DNA from: Sphingomonas leidyi
GTDB lineage: Bacteria; Pseudomonadota; Alphaproteobacteria; Sphingomonadales; Sphingomonadaceae
Assembly (NCBI RefSeq): GCF_011761945.1
Contig: NZ_JAASQV010000001.1
Span: 124,001-188,000, forward strand
Length of the DNA stretch: 64,000 nt
Direction: 5' to 3'
Part shown: in pieces, positions 31,001 through 40,025 of the stretch
Position numbering within the stretch: position 1 is the stretch's first letter
How the letters are laid out: each line of letters opens with the position of its first letter
The notes under the pieces: model-generated
The model's input: the letters and a program-made list of their open reading frames with translations, nothing else
Told to the model about the DNA's origin: nothing
The model's database searches: none
Position numbers and translations under genes: made by a program

Positions 31001-31863
31001 GCGACGCCGCGGATCCGGTGGACGCGCTGGAGCTCGAGCTGCTGCTCGACGCGATCTGGCGGCGCTATCACCATGACTTTCGCGGCTATTCGCGCGGCTC
31101 GCTGCGGCGGCGGCTGGAGCGGGCGCAGGCGCGCTTCGGCTGCGATACCCTGTCGCAGCTGCAAGGGCGGGTGCTGCGCGAGCCGGCGCTGTTCGCCGAG
31201 CTGATGGGCTTCCTCACCATCCAGGTGAGCGAGATGTTCCGCGACCCGGCCCATTTCCGCGCGATCCGCGAACAGGTGGTGCCGCATCTGCGCACCTTCC
31301 CGTCGCTCAAGGTTTGGATCGCGGGCTGCGCGAACGGCGAGGAATTCTATTCGCTCGCCATCCTGTTCCGCGAGGAGGGGCTGGAGGAGCGGACCCTCTT
31401 CTACTGCACCGACATCAGCCCCGCCGCGCTCGAGCGGGCGGAGGCCGGCGTCTATGCGCTGGATCGCATCGCGCAGTTCACCGAGAACCACCGCGCCTCG
31501 GGCGGCAGGGGATCGCTCTCGGATCATTATACGGCGGGCTATGGCCGGGCGGTGTTCGACAAGAGCCTGCGCGCCCGGGCGGTGTTCGCCGAGCACAATC
31601 TCGCCAGCGACCAGGTCTTTGCCGAGGCGCACCTGGTCTCGAGCCGCAACGTGCTGATCTATTTCGATCGGGCGTTGCAGGATCGCGCGCTCGGCCTGTT
31701 CGGGCAGAGCCTGGTGCGCGGCGGTTTCCTGGGGCTCGGCGCGAAGGAGAATCTGCGCTTCTCCGCGCATGCCGGCGCATTCGCCGACTTCGTTTCCGAA
31801 GAGAAGATATACCGGCGCAACATCCGGCCGATAGCTGCGGAGGTCGACCATGCCGCAGCCTGA
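30997..31863 (+). CDS. CheR-type protein-glutamate methyltransferase
   Basis: 288 residues. An N-terminal all-helical CheR_N domain (RRYHHDFRGYSRGSLRRRLE) is followed by the SAM-binding core with VWIAGCANGEEFYSLAIL (motif I) and RNVLIYFDRALQ. There is no TPR extension. CheR methylates glutamates on chemoreceptors, but no receptor, CheW or CheB lies here; it is coupled by ATGA to the hybrid kinase, so its target may be that kinase or a non-flagellar receptor. Its 3' end overlaps the next gene by 14 nt. Confidence 0.9.
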
Positions 31864-33667
31864 AACCGTGAAGATCCTCGTCGTCGACGATGTCGAGAAG
31901 AACCTGATCGCGATGGACGCGCTGCTTCGCCGCGACGGCGTGGAGATCCTCAAGGCGCCGTCGGGCCCGGCCGCGCTGGAACTGCTGCTCCGGCACGAAG
32001 TCGCGCTCGCCCTCCTCGACGTGCAGATGCCGGGGATGGACGGATATGAACTCGCCGAGCTGATGCGCGGGACGGAGCGGACGCGGCGCGTTCCGATCAT
32101 CTTCGTGACGGCGGTGGCGACCGACGAGCGCCGGCGGTTCCGGGGATATGAGGCGGGCGCCGTCGACTATCTGTTCAAGCCGGTCGACCCGCAGATCGTG
32201 CGCAACAAGGTCGACATCTTCGTCGAGCTGGCGCGCCAGCGGCTGGAGATCGCCCGCCAGCGCGACCAGCTGGCCGCGGCGCTCGGCCGGATCCAGGCGC
32301 ATAGCGACAACAGCCCGCTCGCCATCGTCGAATTCGATGCCGAGCTCCGGGTGATCGGCTGGTCGAACGGCGCCGAGCGGCTGTTCGGCTGGAGCGCGGC
32401 GGAAGTGCTGGGCCGGCGCGCCGCGAAGCTCGACTGGCTGGATCCCGCCAATGGCGCGGCGGTGGAGGCGGTGCTGGGGCAGATGGTCGAGGGGCATGAG
32501 CTGCGCCGCGTCGAGACGCTGCGCGCCAACGACAAGGGCGGAACCCTGCTCGACTGCGAATGCTATTGCTCGGCGCTGTTCGAGGGCGACCGGCTGGTCT
32601 CGGTCAGCGTCCAGATCCTCGACGTGACCGAGCGCAAGCGCGCCGAGGCGACGCAGCGGCTGCTGATCGGCGAGCTCAACCACCGCGTCAAGAACACGCT
32701 CGCCTCGGTCCAGGCGATCGCCACGCAGACGCTGCGCCATTCGGCCGGCCCTTCCGATTTCGCGCCGACCTTCATCGGCCGCATCCATGCGCTGGCCCGC
32801 GCCCATTCGCTGCTCAGCGCCACCACCTGGCAGGGCGCCAGGCTGCGCGAGCTGATCGAGGGGCAGCTCCAGCTCGGCACGATCGACCCGCAGCGCCTGA
32901 GCTTCGCCGGGCCCGAGATCGAGCTGTCGCCCGAGCCGGCGCTGCACCTTGCCCTGGTGCTCCATGAACTCGGCACCAATGCCAACAAATATGGCGCACT
33001 TTCGAACGAGGCGGGGCGGGTACGGCTGGAGTGGCGGCTGCGCGGCGCGATGCTCGAGCTCGAATGGGCGGAGACCGGCGGCCCGGCGGTGACGGCGCCG
33101 GGCCGGCGCGGCTTCGGCACGGCATTGATCGAGCGGAGCCTGAAGGCCGAGGGCGGATCGGCGGTGGCGGTCTTCGCGGCCGAGGGGCTGCGCTGGACCC
33201 TGACCGTGCCGCATTCCGGTGGCGCGGCGGAACTGCCGGCGGATCGCCCGGCGGATGACGGCGGCTGGACCAGGGGTGCCGGGGCCGCGATGGCGTCCAT
33301 CGCCGGCAAGCGCTTCGCGATCATCGAGGACGAGCCGCTGGTCGCGCTCGAACTCGCCGCGATCCTCGCCGATGCCGGCGTGGAGGTGGTCGGCCCGGCC
33401 GCGACCGCCGAGCATGCCCGGGCGATCGTCGAAGGCGGACGGATCGACGGGGCGCTGCTCGACGGCAATTTGCAGGGCGCCAGCGTCGAGGCGATCGCAG
33501 CCGCGCTCGATGCGCATGGCGTGCCCTTCGCCTTTGTCAGCGGCTATGGCCGCGACCATCTGCCCGAAGGGTTCGCCGAGGTGCCGGCGATCGGCAAGCC
33601 CTTCGATCCCGTCGAGATCGTGGAAGTTGCCGGAGCCTTGCTGCGCGGCAAGGCGGTCCTCGCCTAG
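31850..33667 (+). CDS. Receiver-PAS-HWE histidine kinase-receiver protein
   Basis: 605 residues, no membrane segment. The N-terminal receiver has Asp57 (LALLDVQMPGMDG) and Lys110 (FKP). A PAS domain (about 150-262) precedes a HWE/HisKA_2 kinase with phospho-His278 in GELNHRVKNTLASVQ and the HELGTNANKYGALS N-box. A C-terminal receiver (about 485-600) has Asp in ALLDGNLQG. HWE kinases are typical of sphingomonads and rhizobia, often in general stress control. Receiver input and output on one cytosolic kinase suits a relay from the hybrid kinase. Confidence 0.92.
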   Translation: MPQPETVKILVVDDVEKNLIAMDALLRRDGVEILKAPSGPAALELLLRHEVALALLDVQMPGMDGYELAELMRGTERTRRVPIIFVTAVATDERRRFRGYEAGAVDYLFKPVDPQIVRNKVDIFVELARQRLEIARQRDQLAAALGRIQAHSDNSPLAIVEFDAELRVIGWSNGAERLFGWSAAEVLGRRAAKLDWLDPANGAAVEAVLGQMVEGHELRRVETLRANDKGGTLLDCECYCSALFEGDRLVSVSVQILDVTERKRAEATQRLLIGELNHRVKNTLASVQAIATQTLRHSAGPSDFAPTFIGRIHALARAHSLLSATTWQGARLRELIEGQLQLGTIDPQRLSFAGPEIELSPEPALHLALVLHELGTNANKYGALSNEAGRVRLEWRLRGAMLELEWAETGGPAVTAPGRRGFGTALIERSLKAEGGSAVAVFAAEGLRWTLTVPHSGGAAELPADRPADDGGWTRGAGAAMASIAGKRFAIIEDEPLVALELAAILADAGVEVVGPAATAEHARAIVEGGRIDGALLDGNLQGASVEAIAAALDAHGVPFAFVSGYGRDHLPEGFAEVPAIGKPFDPVEIVEVAGALLRGKAVLA

Positions 33668-33987
33668 ATAAGGGGCGCGAGCAGCACCATCAGCATCGCG
33701 ACCGGCACCATGGCGCGCGGCACGGCCGGGCGATAGCTGAGCCCCAGCAGGATGATCGCGCTGGCGAAGGGGATAAGCCCGAACCACAGCACCAGCGCCC
33801 GCCCGCCGTCGCCCGCGAGACAGGCGATGAGGAAGGAGAACGCGACCAGCGCCCAGCCATAGCGGGCCGGATGCCGGAGCGCGGCATGCCTTGCCCGGGC
33901 CCCGAGCAGGGGGTCGGCGTGGCGCGACATGCCGGCGGCGAGCGCGAACATGCCGAGATAGAGCAGGCCGGCGACTGCCATCGTCAT
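33664..33987 (-). CDS. DUF3325 membrane protein
   Basis: 107 residues with about four transmembrane segments (AVAGLLYLGMFALAAGM, YGWALVAFSFLIACLAG, LVLWFGLIPFASAIILLGLS, VPVAMLMVLLAPLI). Length, position and HADPLLG fit DUF3325, usually the last gene of siderophore-uptake operons with PepSY and DUF3649 proteins. ATG overlaps the PepSY gene stop by 4 nt. Its tail touches the end of the convergent HWE kinase gene (4-nt overlap). Confidence 0.8.
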   Translation of the reverse strand: MTMAVAGLLYLGMFALAAGMSRHADPLLGARARHAALRHPARYGWALVAFSFLIACLAGDGGRALVLWFGLIPFASAIILLGLSYRPAVPRAMVPVAMLMVLLAPLI

Positions 33988-35453
33988 GCCGCGCGCCTCC
34001 GGCGTTCGGGGGCGCGCTTCGGGGGCCGCAACTGCTTCGCGGCAAGCAGGGCGAGCGCCGCCGCGACGGCCAGCAGCACCACCGACATGACGCTGATCGA
34101 CAGGCCGATGAGTGCCGCGAGCGCACAGGCGAGCGCGGTCGCGCCGGTGAGCAGCGGCCAGGACCAGCGCGGCGGCAGCGCGGCGCCCATCGCCACTGCC
34201 GCGGCGGCGGCCCACAATGCCGTGGAGACCTCCAGCTCGGCCCGGCCGGTGAGACCGAGCGGCAACAGGCGGTTGGCGAGGAGATAGGCGGCGCACCCCA
34301 GCGGCACGCCGGGCAGTACGCCCGCGTTCAGCCGTTCGAGCACGCGATTGCCGAGCGAGAGCGGCGCGCGCTCGCGGCGCTTGACGATCCACAGGACCAG
34401 GCCCGTCGCGATCGCCAGCGTCAGCATCGCGCCGCCCAGGAAATAGAGCCAGCGCGTCGCGATCGAGGCGAAGCGGGCCATGTGGAGTCCGTAGACGACA
34501 TTATACGTCTGGATCGCGCCGCGATTCTCCCGCCAGGCGCGGAGCGGCCTGCCGGTGGCGCCGTCGAAGCTGATCTCGGCGGGCGTGAAGCCGATCTGGT
34601 CGGCATCCGAGCGGAATATGGTGACCACCGCGGCCCGGTCGCCCGGGTTGATCACATAGACGCGGCCGATCGTGCCGCCGAGCCGGCGCTGGGCCTCGCG
34701 CAGCATCGGGGCGATCGGAGCCAGCGGCACGGGCACGTTCGCCCTGGCGCGCTCCGCCACGCCCGGCGCGAGATCGTGGTACACCGCGGCCAGGTCCTTG
34801 CCATAGGTGGCGGAGATGGCCCAGGGCATGTTGAGCGAGGCGAGCGTGACCAGCCCGGTGAAGGTGATCATCAAGTGGAACGGCGTGGCAAGCACGCCCA
34901 GCGCATTGTGCCCGTCGAGCCAGGAGCGCTGCCCCTTGGCCGGACGGAAGGTGAAATAGTCCTTGAAGATGCGGCGATGCGCGATGATCCCGGTGATCAG
35001 GGCGACCAGCATCGCCATCGCCGCGATCGACGCGAGCAGCCGGCCCCAGGGATAGGGCAGCTCCAGTTCGAAATGGAGGCGGTAGAAGAATTCGCCGCCC
35101 AGCGTCTCGCGCGGGGCGGGGGCGCCGCGCACCGGATCGAGCGCGCGATAGACGAAGCTGCCGTCGCTGTCATAGGCGGCCTCGACCGTGTTCGTCCGGG
35201 CGCTCGGGGCCGTGAGATACCAGCCGGTCGAGCCTCGGGTGTTCGTCGCCAGCCAGTCGGTCGCGGCCTGCACGGCATCGGCCGGATCGGCGGTGGCGCG
35301 GGTCTCCGGGCGCATCCACTGGCCGATCTCGGGCTTGAACACGCTGAGCGTGCCGGCAAGGCACATGACGAACAGCACCCAGCCGAGCAGCAGCCCGGTC
35401 CAGCCGTGCAGCCAGGCCATGACCTGGCGCGCGCCTTCGCGGAGCGCGCTCAT
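33984..35453 (-). CDS. PepSY-associated transmembrane protein (iron-uptake reductase-like)
   Basis: 489 residues. The N-terminal helix WLHGWTGLLLGWVLFVMCLAGTL, a large periplasmic loop, ITGIIAHRRIFKDYF, DGHNALGVLATPFHLMITFTG and LYFLGGAMLTLAIATG all match the PepSY_TM family. Membrane His residues can bind haem, and such proteins are thought to reduce ferric siderophores. ATGA overlaps join it to both the DUF3649 and DUF3325 genes. Function is inferred from family and neighbourhood. Confidence 0.88.
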   Translation of the reverse strand: MSALREGARQVMAWLHGWTGLLLGWVLFVMCLAGTLSVFKPEIGQWMRPETRATADPADAVQAATDWLATNTRGSTGWYLTAPSARTNTVEAAYDSDGSFVYRALDPVRGAPAPRETLGGEFFYRLHFELELPYPWGRLLASIAAMAMLVALITGIIAHRRIFKDYFTFRPAKGQRSWLDGHNALGVLATPFHLMITFTGLVTLASLNMPWAISATYGKDLAAVYHDLAPGVAERARANVPVPLAPIAPMLREAQRRLGGTIGRVYVINPGDRAAVVTIFRSDADQIGFTPAEISFDGATGRPLRAWRENRGAIQTYNVVYGLHMARFASIATRWLYFLGGAMLTLAIATGLVLWIVKRRERAPLSLGNRVLERLNAGVLPGVPLGCAAYLLANRLLPLGLTGRAELEVSTALWAAAAAVAMGAALPPRWSWPLLTGATALACALAALIGLSISVMSVVLLAVAAALALLAAKQLRPPKRAPERRRRAA

Positions 35454-35752
35454 GTCGGCGCCCCCGCGGCCCAGCCGATCGCGGCGAAGAGCGCGGCGAG
35501 CAGGACTACCCCGGCCCAGGCGCGCCAGGGACCGCGGGCGAGGAACGCCCACAGCGTGACCGCCGGCCCGACGAGGAAGGCGAGCAGAGTCGCCGGCATG
35601 ATCGCTTCCACTCTCGGCATCGGCAGCAGGCGCGCCATCGCCGCGGCGAACAGGGCGGCGACCGCATAGGCGCCGATCGTCCCGGCCACCGCGCGCGCCG
35701 TGACATTGACGCGGTAGCGCCAGCCCGCGCGCGCTCGTGCTGTTCCCGCCAC
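35450..35752 (-). CDS. DUF3649 membrane protein
   Basis: 100 residues with three transmembrane segments (VAGTIGAYAVAALFAAAMA, ATLLAFLVGPAVTLWAF, VVLLAALFAAIGWAAG), fitting DUF3649, the usual first partner of PepSY_TM in iron operons. The start is GTG 35752 with GGGAGGAACGC just upstream; a TTG at 35770 is less well placed. Its stop overlaps the PepSY ATG by 4 nt. Confidence 0.75.
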   Translation of the reverse strand: MAGTARARAGWRYRVNVTARAVAGTIGAYAVAALFAAAMARLLPMPRVEAIMPATLLAFLVGPAVTLWAFLARGPWRAWAGVVLLAALFAAIGWAAGAPT

Positions 35753-35766
35753 GCGTTCCTCCCGGT

Positions 35767-35901
35767 TCAATATGCGAGGCGGAGCGAGACGATGGGGTCG
35801 ATCGCCTCGCGGCGCTTGTCCTGACCCTCTTCCTCGCCCGGCGCCGGGGCTCGCACGGCCATGGCGCCGGCGGGCAGCGCGCTGTGGAGGAAGGACTTCA
35901 T
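35767..35901 (-). CDS. Possible 44-residue protein heading the PepSY operon
   Basis: The frame MKSFLHSALPAGAMAVRAPA ends DPIVSLRLAY just 14 nt before the DUF3649 start. GGGGATCCGCG precedes the ATG at an acceptable distance. The C-terminus resembles the final beta-strand of an outer-membrane receptor (aromatic last residue), so it could be a remnant or a leader peptide. Not recognised as a known family. Confidence 0.35.
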   Translation of the reverse strand: MKSFLHSALPAGAMAVRAPAPGEEEGQDKRREAIDPIVSLRLAY

Positions 35902-35953
35902 CGCGGATCCCCTTGGAACACCCCTGTGGCGGGCTCGTTAGGGAATGGCATAT

Positions 35954-35968
35954 TGCGAGTCAATCTCA
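35954..35968 (-). promoter_or_regulatory. Fur-box-like operator
   Basis: TGCGAGTCAATCTCA matches the 15-bp Fur core TGATAATCATTATCA at 10 of 15 positions and is partly palindromic. It lies in the AT-rich gap between the receptor terminator and the PepSY operon, where the operon promoter should be. Confidence 0.45.
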
Positions 35969-36005
35969 TTAGCGGAAGGTGGCGCGACGGGCGCACGCGC
36001 CGGGC

Positions 36006-36035
36006 AAAAAAAGAGGGAGCGGCAAAGCCGCTCCC
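36006..36035 (-). terminator. Rho-independent terminator of TonB-dependent receptor
   Basis: On the minus strand GGGAGCGGC, loop TTT, GCCGCTCCC (36035-36015) is followed by TC and seven Ts (36012-36006). It lies 24 nt after the receptor stop and should separate it from the PepSY operon. Confidence 0.9.
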
Positions 36036-36059
36036 CGGAGTTGCCCTCTTACGGCGGGT

Positions 36060-39000
36060 CTAGAAATCGATCTTCGCTCCGACGCGGAAATAGCGGCCCA
36101 TGATGTTGGGGCCGGCCCAGGCCGGGTTGTAGCCGAAGGTGCTGTAGGCGGCGTTCGGATCGAAGGGCGGCTTGGTGTCGAGCAGGTTGAGCACGTTCAG
36201 CGACAGCGCGAAATTGTCGTTGATCCGGTGCTGGATCGTCAGGTCGACGTTCCAGATATCCTTCGAGCGGCACTGCACCGGCGTGCCATCGTCATAGGTC
36301 GCCGCGCCATTGTCGACCGCGCTCGCGCAGTCGAACGGCGTGGCGCCGAAATCGACCTGCGAGACGTGATAGCCGGCGGTGTAGTAGGCCGTGGCCGTCA
36401 CGCTGGTGTCGCCGAGCTTGAGCGTGTTCTGCCAGCTCGCCCGCCAGCGCGGCGAACCCGAGCACGACGTGTTGTTGCAGGGGCTGAGCGTGTCCTCGTA
36501 GCGCTGCGGCGGCTGCGCCTCGCCGGTGATCGAGTCGATCAGCGTGAGGTGGTTCTTGTCGAGATACGAGACCTCGAGCGAGCTGATCCAGCGTATGTCG
36601 CCGGCCAGCTTCAGGTTCGCGTTGAAGCCGGCATCGATACCCTGGACCACCTGCCGGTTGGCATTGGCATAGAGGGCCCGGATGGTCCCGATATGCGGCA
36701 ACGCGTTCGGATTGGCCGGGTCCACCGGACCGGGCCGGACGGTGACGCCCGGAATGTTCACCACGCCGTTGTTGCGATAATAGGCGTCGAGCACCGGCGC
36801 CGTGTTGTTCACGCCGACGATCTGGTCCTTGACGCGGATCCGCCAGAAATCGAGCGTGAAGCTGAGGCCGCGGATCGGCTCGAAGATCAGGCCGGCGGTG
36901 ATGCTCTCCGACTTCTCCGGACGCAGATCGGGATTGCCGACATTGGTCAGGCCCATGCTGAAGGCCTGGCTGGCGTAGACGTTGTTGCCGTGCGCCGCGC
37001 AGAACGCCGCATAGGTCTGGCAGAAGGTGCCGCCGCCGCGCGTGACGAAGCCGGTGGTCGGCGTGCCATAGGCTTCGTTGAAGCTCGGGATGCGGAAGCC
37101 CTTCGACCAGGTGCCGCGTACCGCAAGGGCACGGATCGGTGTGAACTTGGCGCCGACCTTGGGCGAGAAGTTCTTCTGCCCGCTCGAATAGGAGTCGTAA
37201 CGGCCCGAGAGGTTCAGCTCGAGCATGTCCAGCGCGGTCGCCTGGACTTCGCCAAAGGCCGAGAAGACCTTGCGGCTGCCCGAGGTGCCGACTGCGTTGA
37301 CGTTGTAATAGCGATCCCAGGGGCTGATGTCGCTGCCCGGATTGGCGCTGGGCGAGATGATCGACTCATAGCGATAGGAAAGGCCGCCCGCCGCATCCAC
37401 GCCGCCGCCCGGCAGGTCGATGACGTGCCGCGACAGGTTCGCCGTGGCCTGCCACAGATCCGAGTTCGACACCGTGGCGTTTTCCGGCGCGATATAGTCC
37501 CAGACGCTCTGCGGGTTCGCGGCCAGATTGGTGAAGTTGAACGTGCCGCGTGCCAGCACGTCCATGATCCGCTGCGGCTTCACATAGCCGCGCTGGATGC
37601 GGGTGAGCTTCGAATTGGCGGCGACGAAGCTCGCCGAATAGTCGAAGCCGGCGACCTGGCCGGACAGGCCGATCGTGCCGCGCAGCGTACGGGAGATCGC
37701 CTCGTCCTCGCGAATCCGGTCGGACCGGAACAGGACCTGCGCGGTCTGGCCGGCAGCGGCATAGGGGTTCTGCGGGTTGAGCGTGCCGTTGGTGGCATCG
37801 CAACCGGTGTTCACTCCGTTGGGCGTGCCCCTGCCGGATGCGCACACATAGACCGGCATGATCACGCTGTAGGTGCCCACCGAGGTGGGATCCGGCAGAG
37901 TGCCGTTGAAGGCGTGCGGCGAGGACGTGGCGGCGGTGGACGTCTTGTAATAGTTCGCCTGTGCGTAGAACTGGTGCGAGTCGCCGATATTGGCGGTGAA
38001 GCGGCTCGACACGCCGAAGCGCTCCACGTCCGGCAGCAGCATCAGATACTCCGCCTGGTTGCCCTGGCAGACGATGCCGCTCGTGGGCGCGGTGGTCGCC
38101 TGTGCGATCTGCGCGGCGGAGAGCTGATACGGCGTCCAGCGTCCGCAGGGATTCGACGTGGCCATGTAGGAGAATCGCCCGGAACCGCTCGGGTTGCCCG
38201 GTGTCGCCACCGGACGGATCATCGCGACGCCAGGCGGGGCGTACAGGCCGAATACCGTCCCGTTCGCACTGATGCCGTTCCAGGTGTGGTTCGGCAGGCA
38301 GGATCCGCTGGCGCCGCAGATCCGGCTCCAGTCCAGCGTGTTGAACGGATAGTCGCGGTCCCGCGCCCAGAGCGGGTCCTGCTTCATATATTCGCCGCTG
38401 ACGTAGAAGTTGAAGCCCTGGTCGTTGAGGTCGCCATAGCCCCAGGTCAGGTCGGCGCGTCGCTCGCCCGCGTCGCCGCGCTGCGAGATGCCGGCCGAGA
38501 CATTGGCGTGCAGGCCCTTGATCTCCTTCTTCGTGATCACGTTGATCACGCCGGCGACGGCATCCGCGCCATAGGTGGAGGAAGCGCCGTCCTTCAGCAC
38601 GTCGATGCGCTCGATGATCGCGTTCGGGATGGTGTTCATGTCGACGAAGTTGCGCTGGCCGTCGTCCGCGAGCGGATAGGGCGCCATGCGCAGGCCGTCG
38701 AAGATGGTCAGCGTCGACTGCACGGTGAGGCCGCGCAGCGAGATGGCGCTGGCGCCCGCCGCGAAATTGCCGCCCGCATTCCAGCCCTGGGTGATCGTGC
38801 CGGCATTGCCGGCCGACAGGCGCTGCACCGCCTCGGTGACGGTGTTGAGGCCGCGCTGCTCGAGCGTCTCGGCCGAGAGCACGGTGACCGGCGACGGCGT
38901 TTCCGTGTCGGTGCGCCGGATCAGCGAGCCGGTGACGACGATCTGGTCCCCGGTTGCTTCCTGGGCAGCCGGGGCGGCCGCGGGAGCGGCAGCGTCCCGT

Positions 39001-39119
39001 GCGGATGACGCCGCCGGCGCGGCTTCCTGCGCCAATGCCGGCGCGGCGATCAGCATGGCGCCGCAAAGTGCCGTCGAGTCCCGCAACAGCCGGGTGATGG
39101 TCCTGGTTCGATTTATCAT
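36060..39119 (-). CDS. TonB-dependent outer membrane receptor
   Basis: 1019 residues. A signal peptide ends at ALAQEAAP, and an Ala-rich linker leads to the TonB-box-like DQIVVTGSLIRRTDTETPSP. The plug has SAETLEQRGLNTVTEAVQRL and KDGASSTYGADAVAGVINVI. A 22-strand barrel ends with IMGRYFRVGAKIDF, the last residue Phe as required for BamA. Long Cys-containing loops and the RIRVKDQIVGV pattern suit oligosaccharide- or peptide-type receptors rather than siderophore ones. Start ATG 39119 is followed by MINRTR. No anti-sigma or sigma partner lies nearby. Confidence 0.93.
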   Translation of the reverse strand: MINRTRTITRLLRDSTALCGAMLIAAPALAQEAAPAASSARDAAAPAAAPAAQEATGDQIVVTGSLIRRTDTETPSPVTVLSAETLEQRGLNTVTEAVQRLSAGNAGTITQGWNAGGNFAAGASAISLRGLTVQSTLTIFDGLRMAPYPLADDGQRNFVDMNTIPNAIIERIDVLKDGASSTYGADAVAGVINVITKKEIKGLHANVSAGISQRGDAGERRADLTWGYGDLNDQGFNFYVSGEYMKQDPLWARDRDYPFNTLDWSRICGASGSCLPNHTWNGISANGTVFGLYAPPGVAMIRPVATPGNPSGSGRFSYMATSNPCGRWTPYQLSAAQIAQATTAPTSGIVCQGNQAEYLMLLPDVERFGVSSRFTANIGDSHQFYAQANYYKTSTAATSSPHAFNGTLPDPTSVGTYSVIMPVYVCASGRGTPNGVNTGCDATNGTLNPQNPYAAAGQTAQVLFRSDRIREDEAISRTLRGTIGLSGQVAGFDYSASFVAANSKLTRIQRGYVKPQRIMDVLARGTFNFTNLAANPQSVWDYIAPENATVSNSDLWQATANLSRHVIDLPGGGVDAAGGLSYRYESIISPSANPGSDISPWDRYYNVNAVGTSGSRKVFSAFGEVQATALDMLELNLSGRYDSYSSGQKNFSPKVGAKFTPIRALAVRGTWSKGFRIPSFNEAYGTPTTGFVTRGGGTFCQTYAAFCAAHGNNVYASQAFSMGLTNVGNPDLRPEKSESITAGLIFEPIRGLSFTLDFWRIRVKDQIVGVNNTAPVLDAYYRNNGVVNIPGVTVRPGPVDPANPNALPHIGTIRALYANANRQVVQGIDAGFNANLKLAGDIRWISSLEVSYLDKNHLTLIDSITGEAQPPQRYEDTLSPCNNTSCSGSPRWRASWQNTLKLGDTSVTATAYYTAGYHVSQVDFGATPFDCASAVDNGAATYDDGTPVQCRSKDIWNVDLTIQHRINDNFALSLNVLNLLDTKPPFDPNAAYSTFGYNPAWAGPNIMGRYFRVGAKIDF

Positions 39120-39520
39120 TGTCAGCCCTTTTGCTTCTGGCCGCGGCGGCAGCCCGTGCTCAGGCTGCTCGCGTGGCGGACCACTCCCTCTTTCGCTCGC
39201 GCGGCGGGGCTGCATCGCGCTCTGGCCATTTCGCTTGGGAAATTTCGCCGACCCGATCGTCCAGGATGTCGCCCGGCAGCCCGCCCGCTCGCTGCGCCGC
39301 CTTCACGATTGAAGCACGGGCGCAGGAGGTACGCTGCGGGGAGCGGGGGGCAGCTTCCTCCGTTAAGCGACCGAGGCGGCGCGTATTGCGACGAAGCCGG
39401 ATCGATCGCGCATCGGGCGGACGAACGAAAAAGCCGGCGGGGTTGCCGCCGGCTTCGAAGTCGCTGGTAGGAAATGATCCGGGCCCGGCCGATGCGGGCG
39501 GCCGAGCCCGGAGCTGGCGG
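39120..39520. other. Upstream region of the TonB-dependent receptor
   Basis: About 400 bp. It contains the receptor promoter region (AT-rich ATTTCGCTTGGGAAATTTCGCC near 39228-39249), no supported gene, and at 39428-39455 the terminator of the minus-strand Cys-repeat gene. No clear operator was found. Confidence 0.5.
39428..39455 (-). terminator. Rho-independent terminator of Cys-repeat gene
   Basis: On the minus strand AAGCCGGCGG (39455-39446), loop CAACC and CCGCCGGCTT (39440-39431) are followed by TTT, making a five-T run with the stem. It lies 65 nt past the stop of the 91-residue gene. Confidence 0.75.
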
Positions 39521-39796
39521 TCAGGACGGCTTGGCGCCTGCCGTGCCGCACTTCACGAACTTGCCCTTGGCATCCTTGCAGTGCGTTGCCTTGGCGGGCG
39601 CGGGCTTTGCCGCCATGGGCTTGGCGGCAACGGGGGCGGCCGCCGCGGGCTTGGTGGCCATGGGCTTGGCCGCGGGCTTGGTCGGGCACTTCATGAACTT
39701 GCCGTGCGCGTCGCGGCACGGCGCTGCTGCGATCGAAGGCGTCGCCGCGGCGAGCATGGCGAGCGAGGCTCCGGCGATCATCAACTTCCTGAACAT
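39521..39796 (-). CDS. Secreted small protein with two Cys-x-DA-GKF-Cys repeats
   Basis: 91 residues. The signal peptide MFRKLMIAGASLAMLAAATP is cleaved near IAAAP. The mature part is two copies of a 12-residue motif, CRDAHGKFMKC and CKDAKGKFVKC, joined by a low-complexity Lys/Ala/Pro linker. The Cys pairs could each form a small disulfide loop or bind metal in the periplasm. AGGAGAGTGCCA precedes the ATG, and a terminator lies 65 nt past the stop. No function known. Confidence 0.75.
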   Translation of the reverse strand: MFRKLMIAGASLAMLAAATPSIAAAPCRDAHGKFMKCPTKPAAKPMATKPAAAAPVAAKPMAAKPAPAKATHCKDAKGKFVKCGTAGAKPS

Positions 39797-40025
39797 TGGC
39801 ACTCTCCTGCTTGTGGAGAGGCGAGACTGCACCCGCCCGGGTGGCCGACAGTTCTCCGCAAGATGAACTTTCTGCAATATTCGGACACGGGAGAGTCACA
39901 GAGGGGCCGATTATTTCGGCGCGCCGGGAAAACATCCTGGCGCAGGGGCGATTGCATAGTGGTGGAGTAGGAATAGGCTGGCGACTCGTTGAGCGTGCCT
40001 TCCCGCCCGGCTGGGAGATAAGCGA

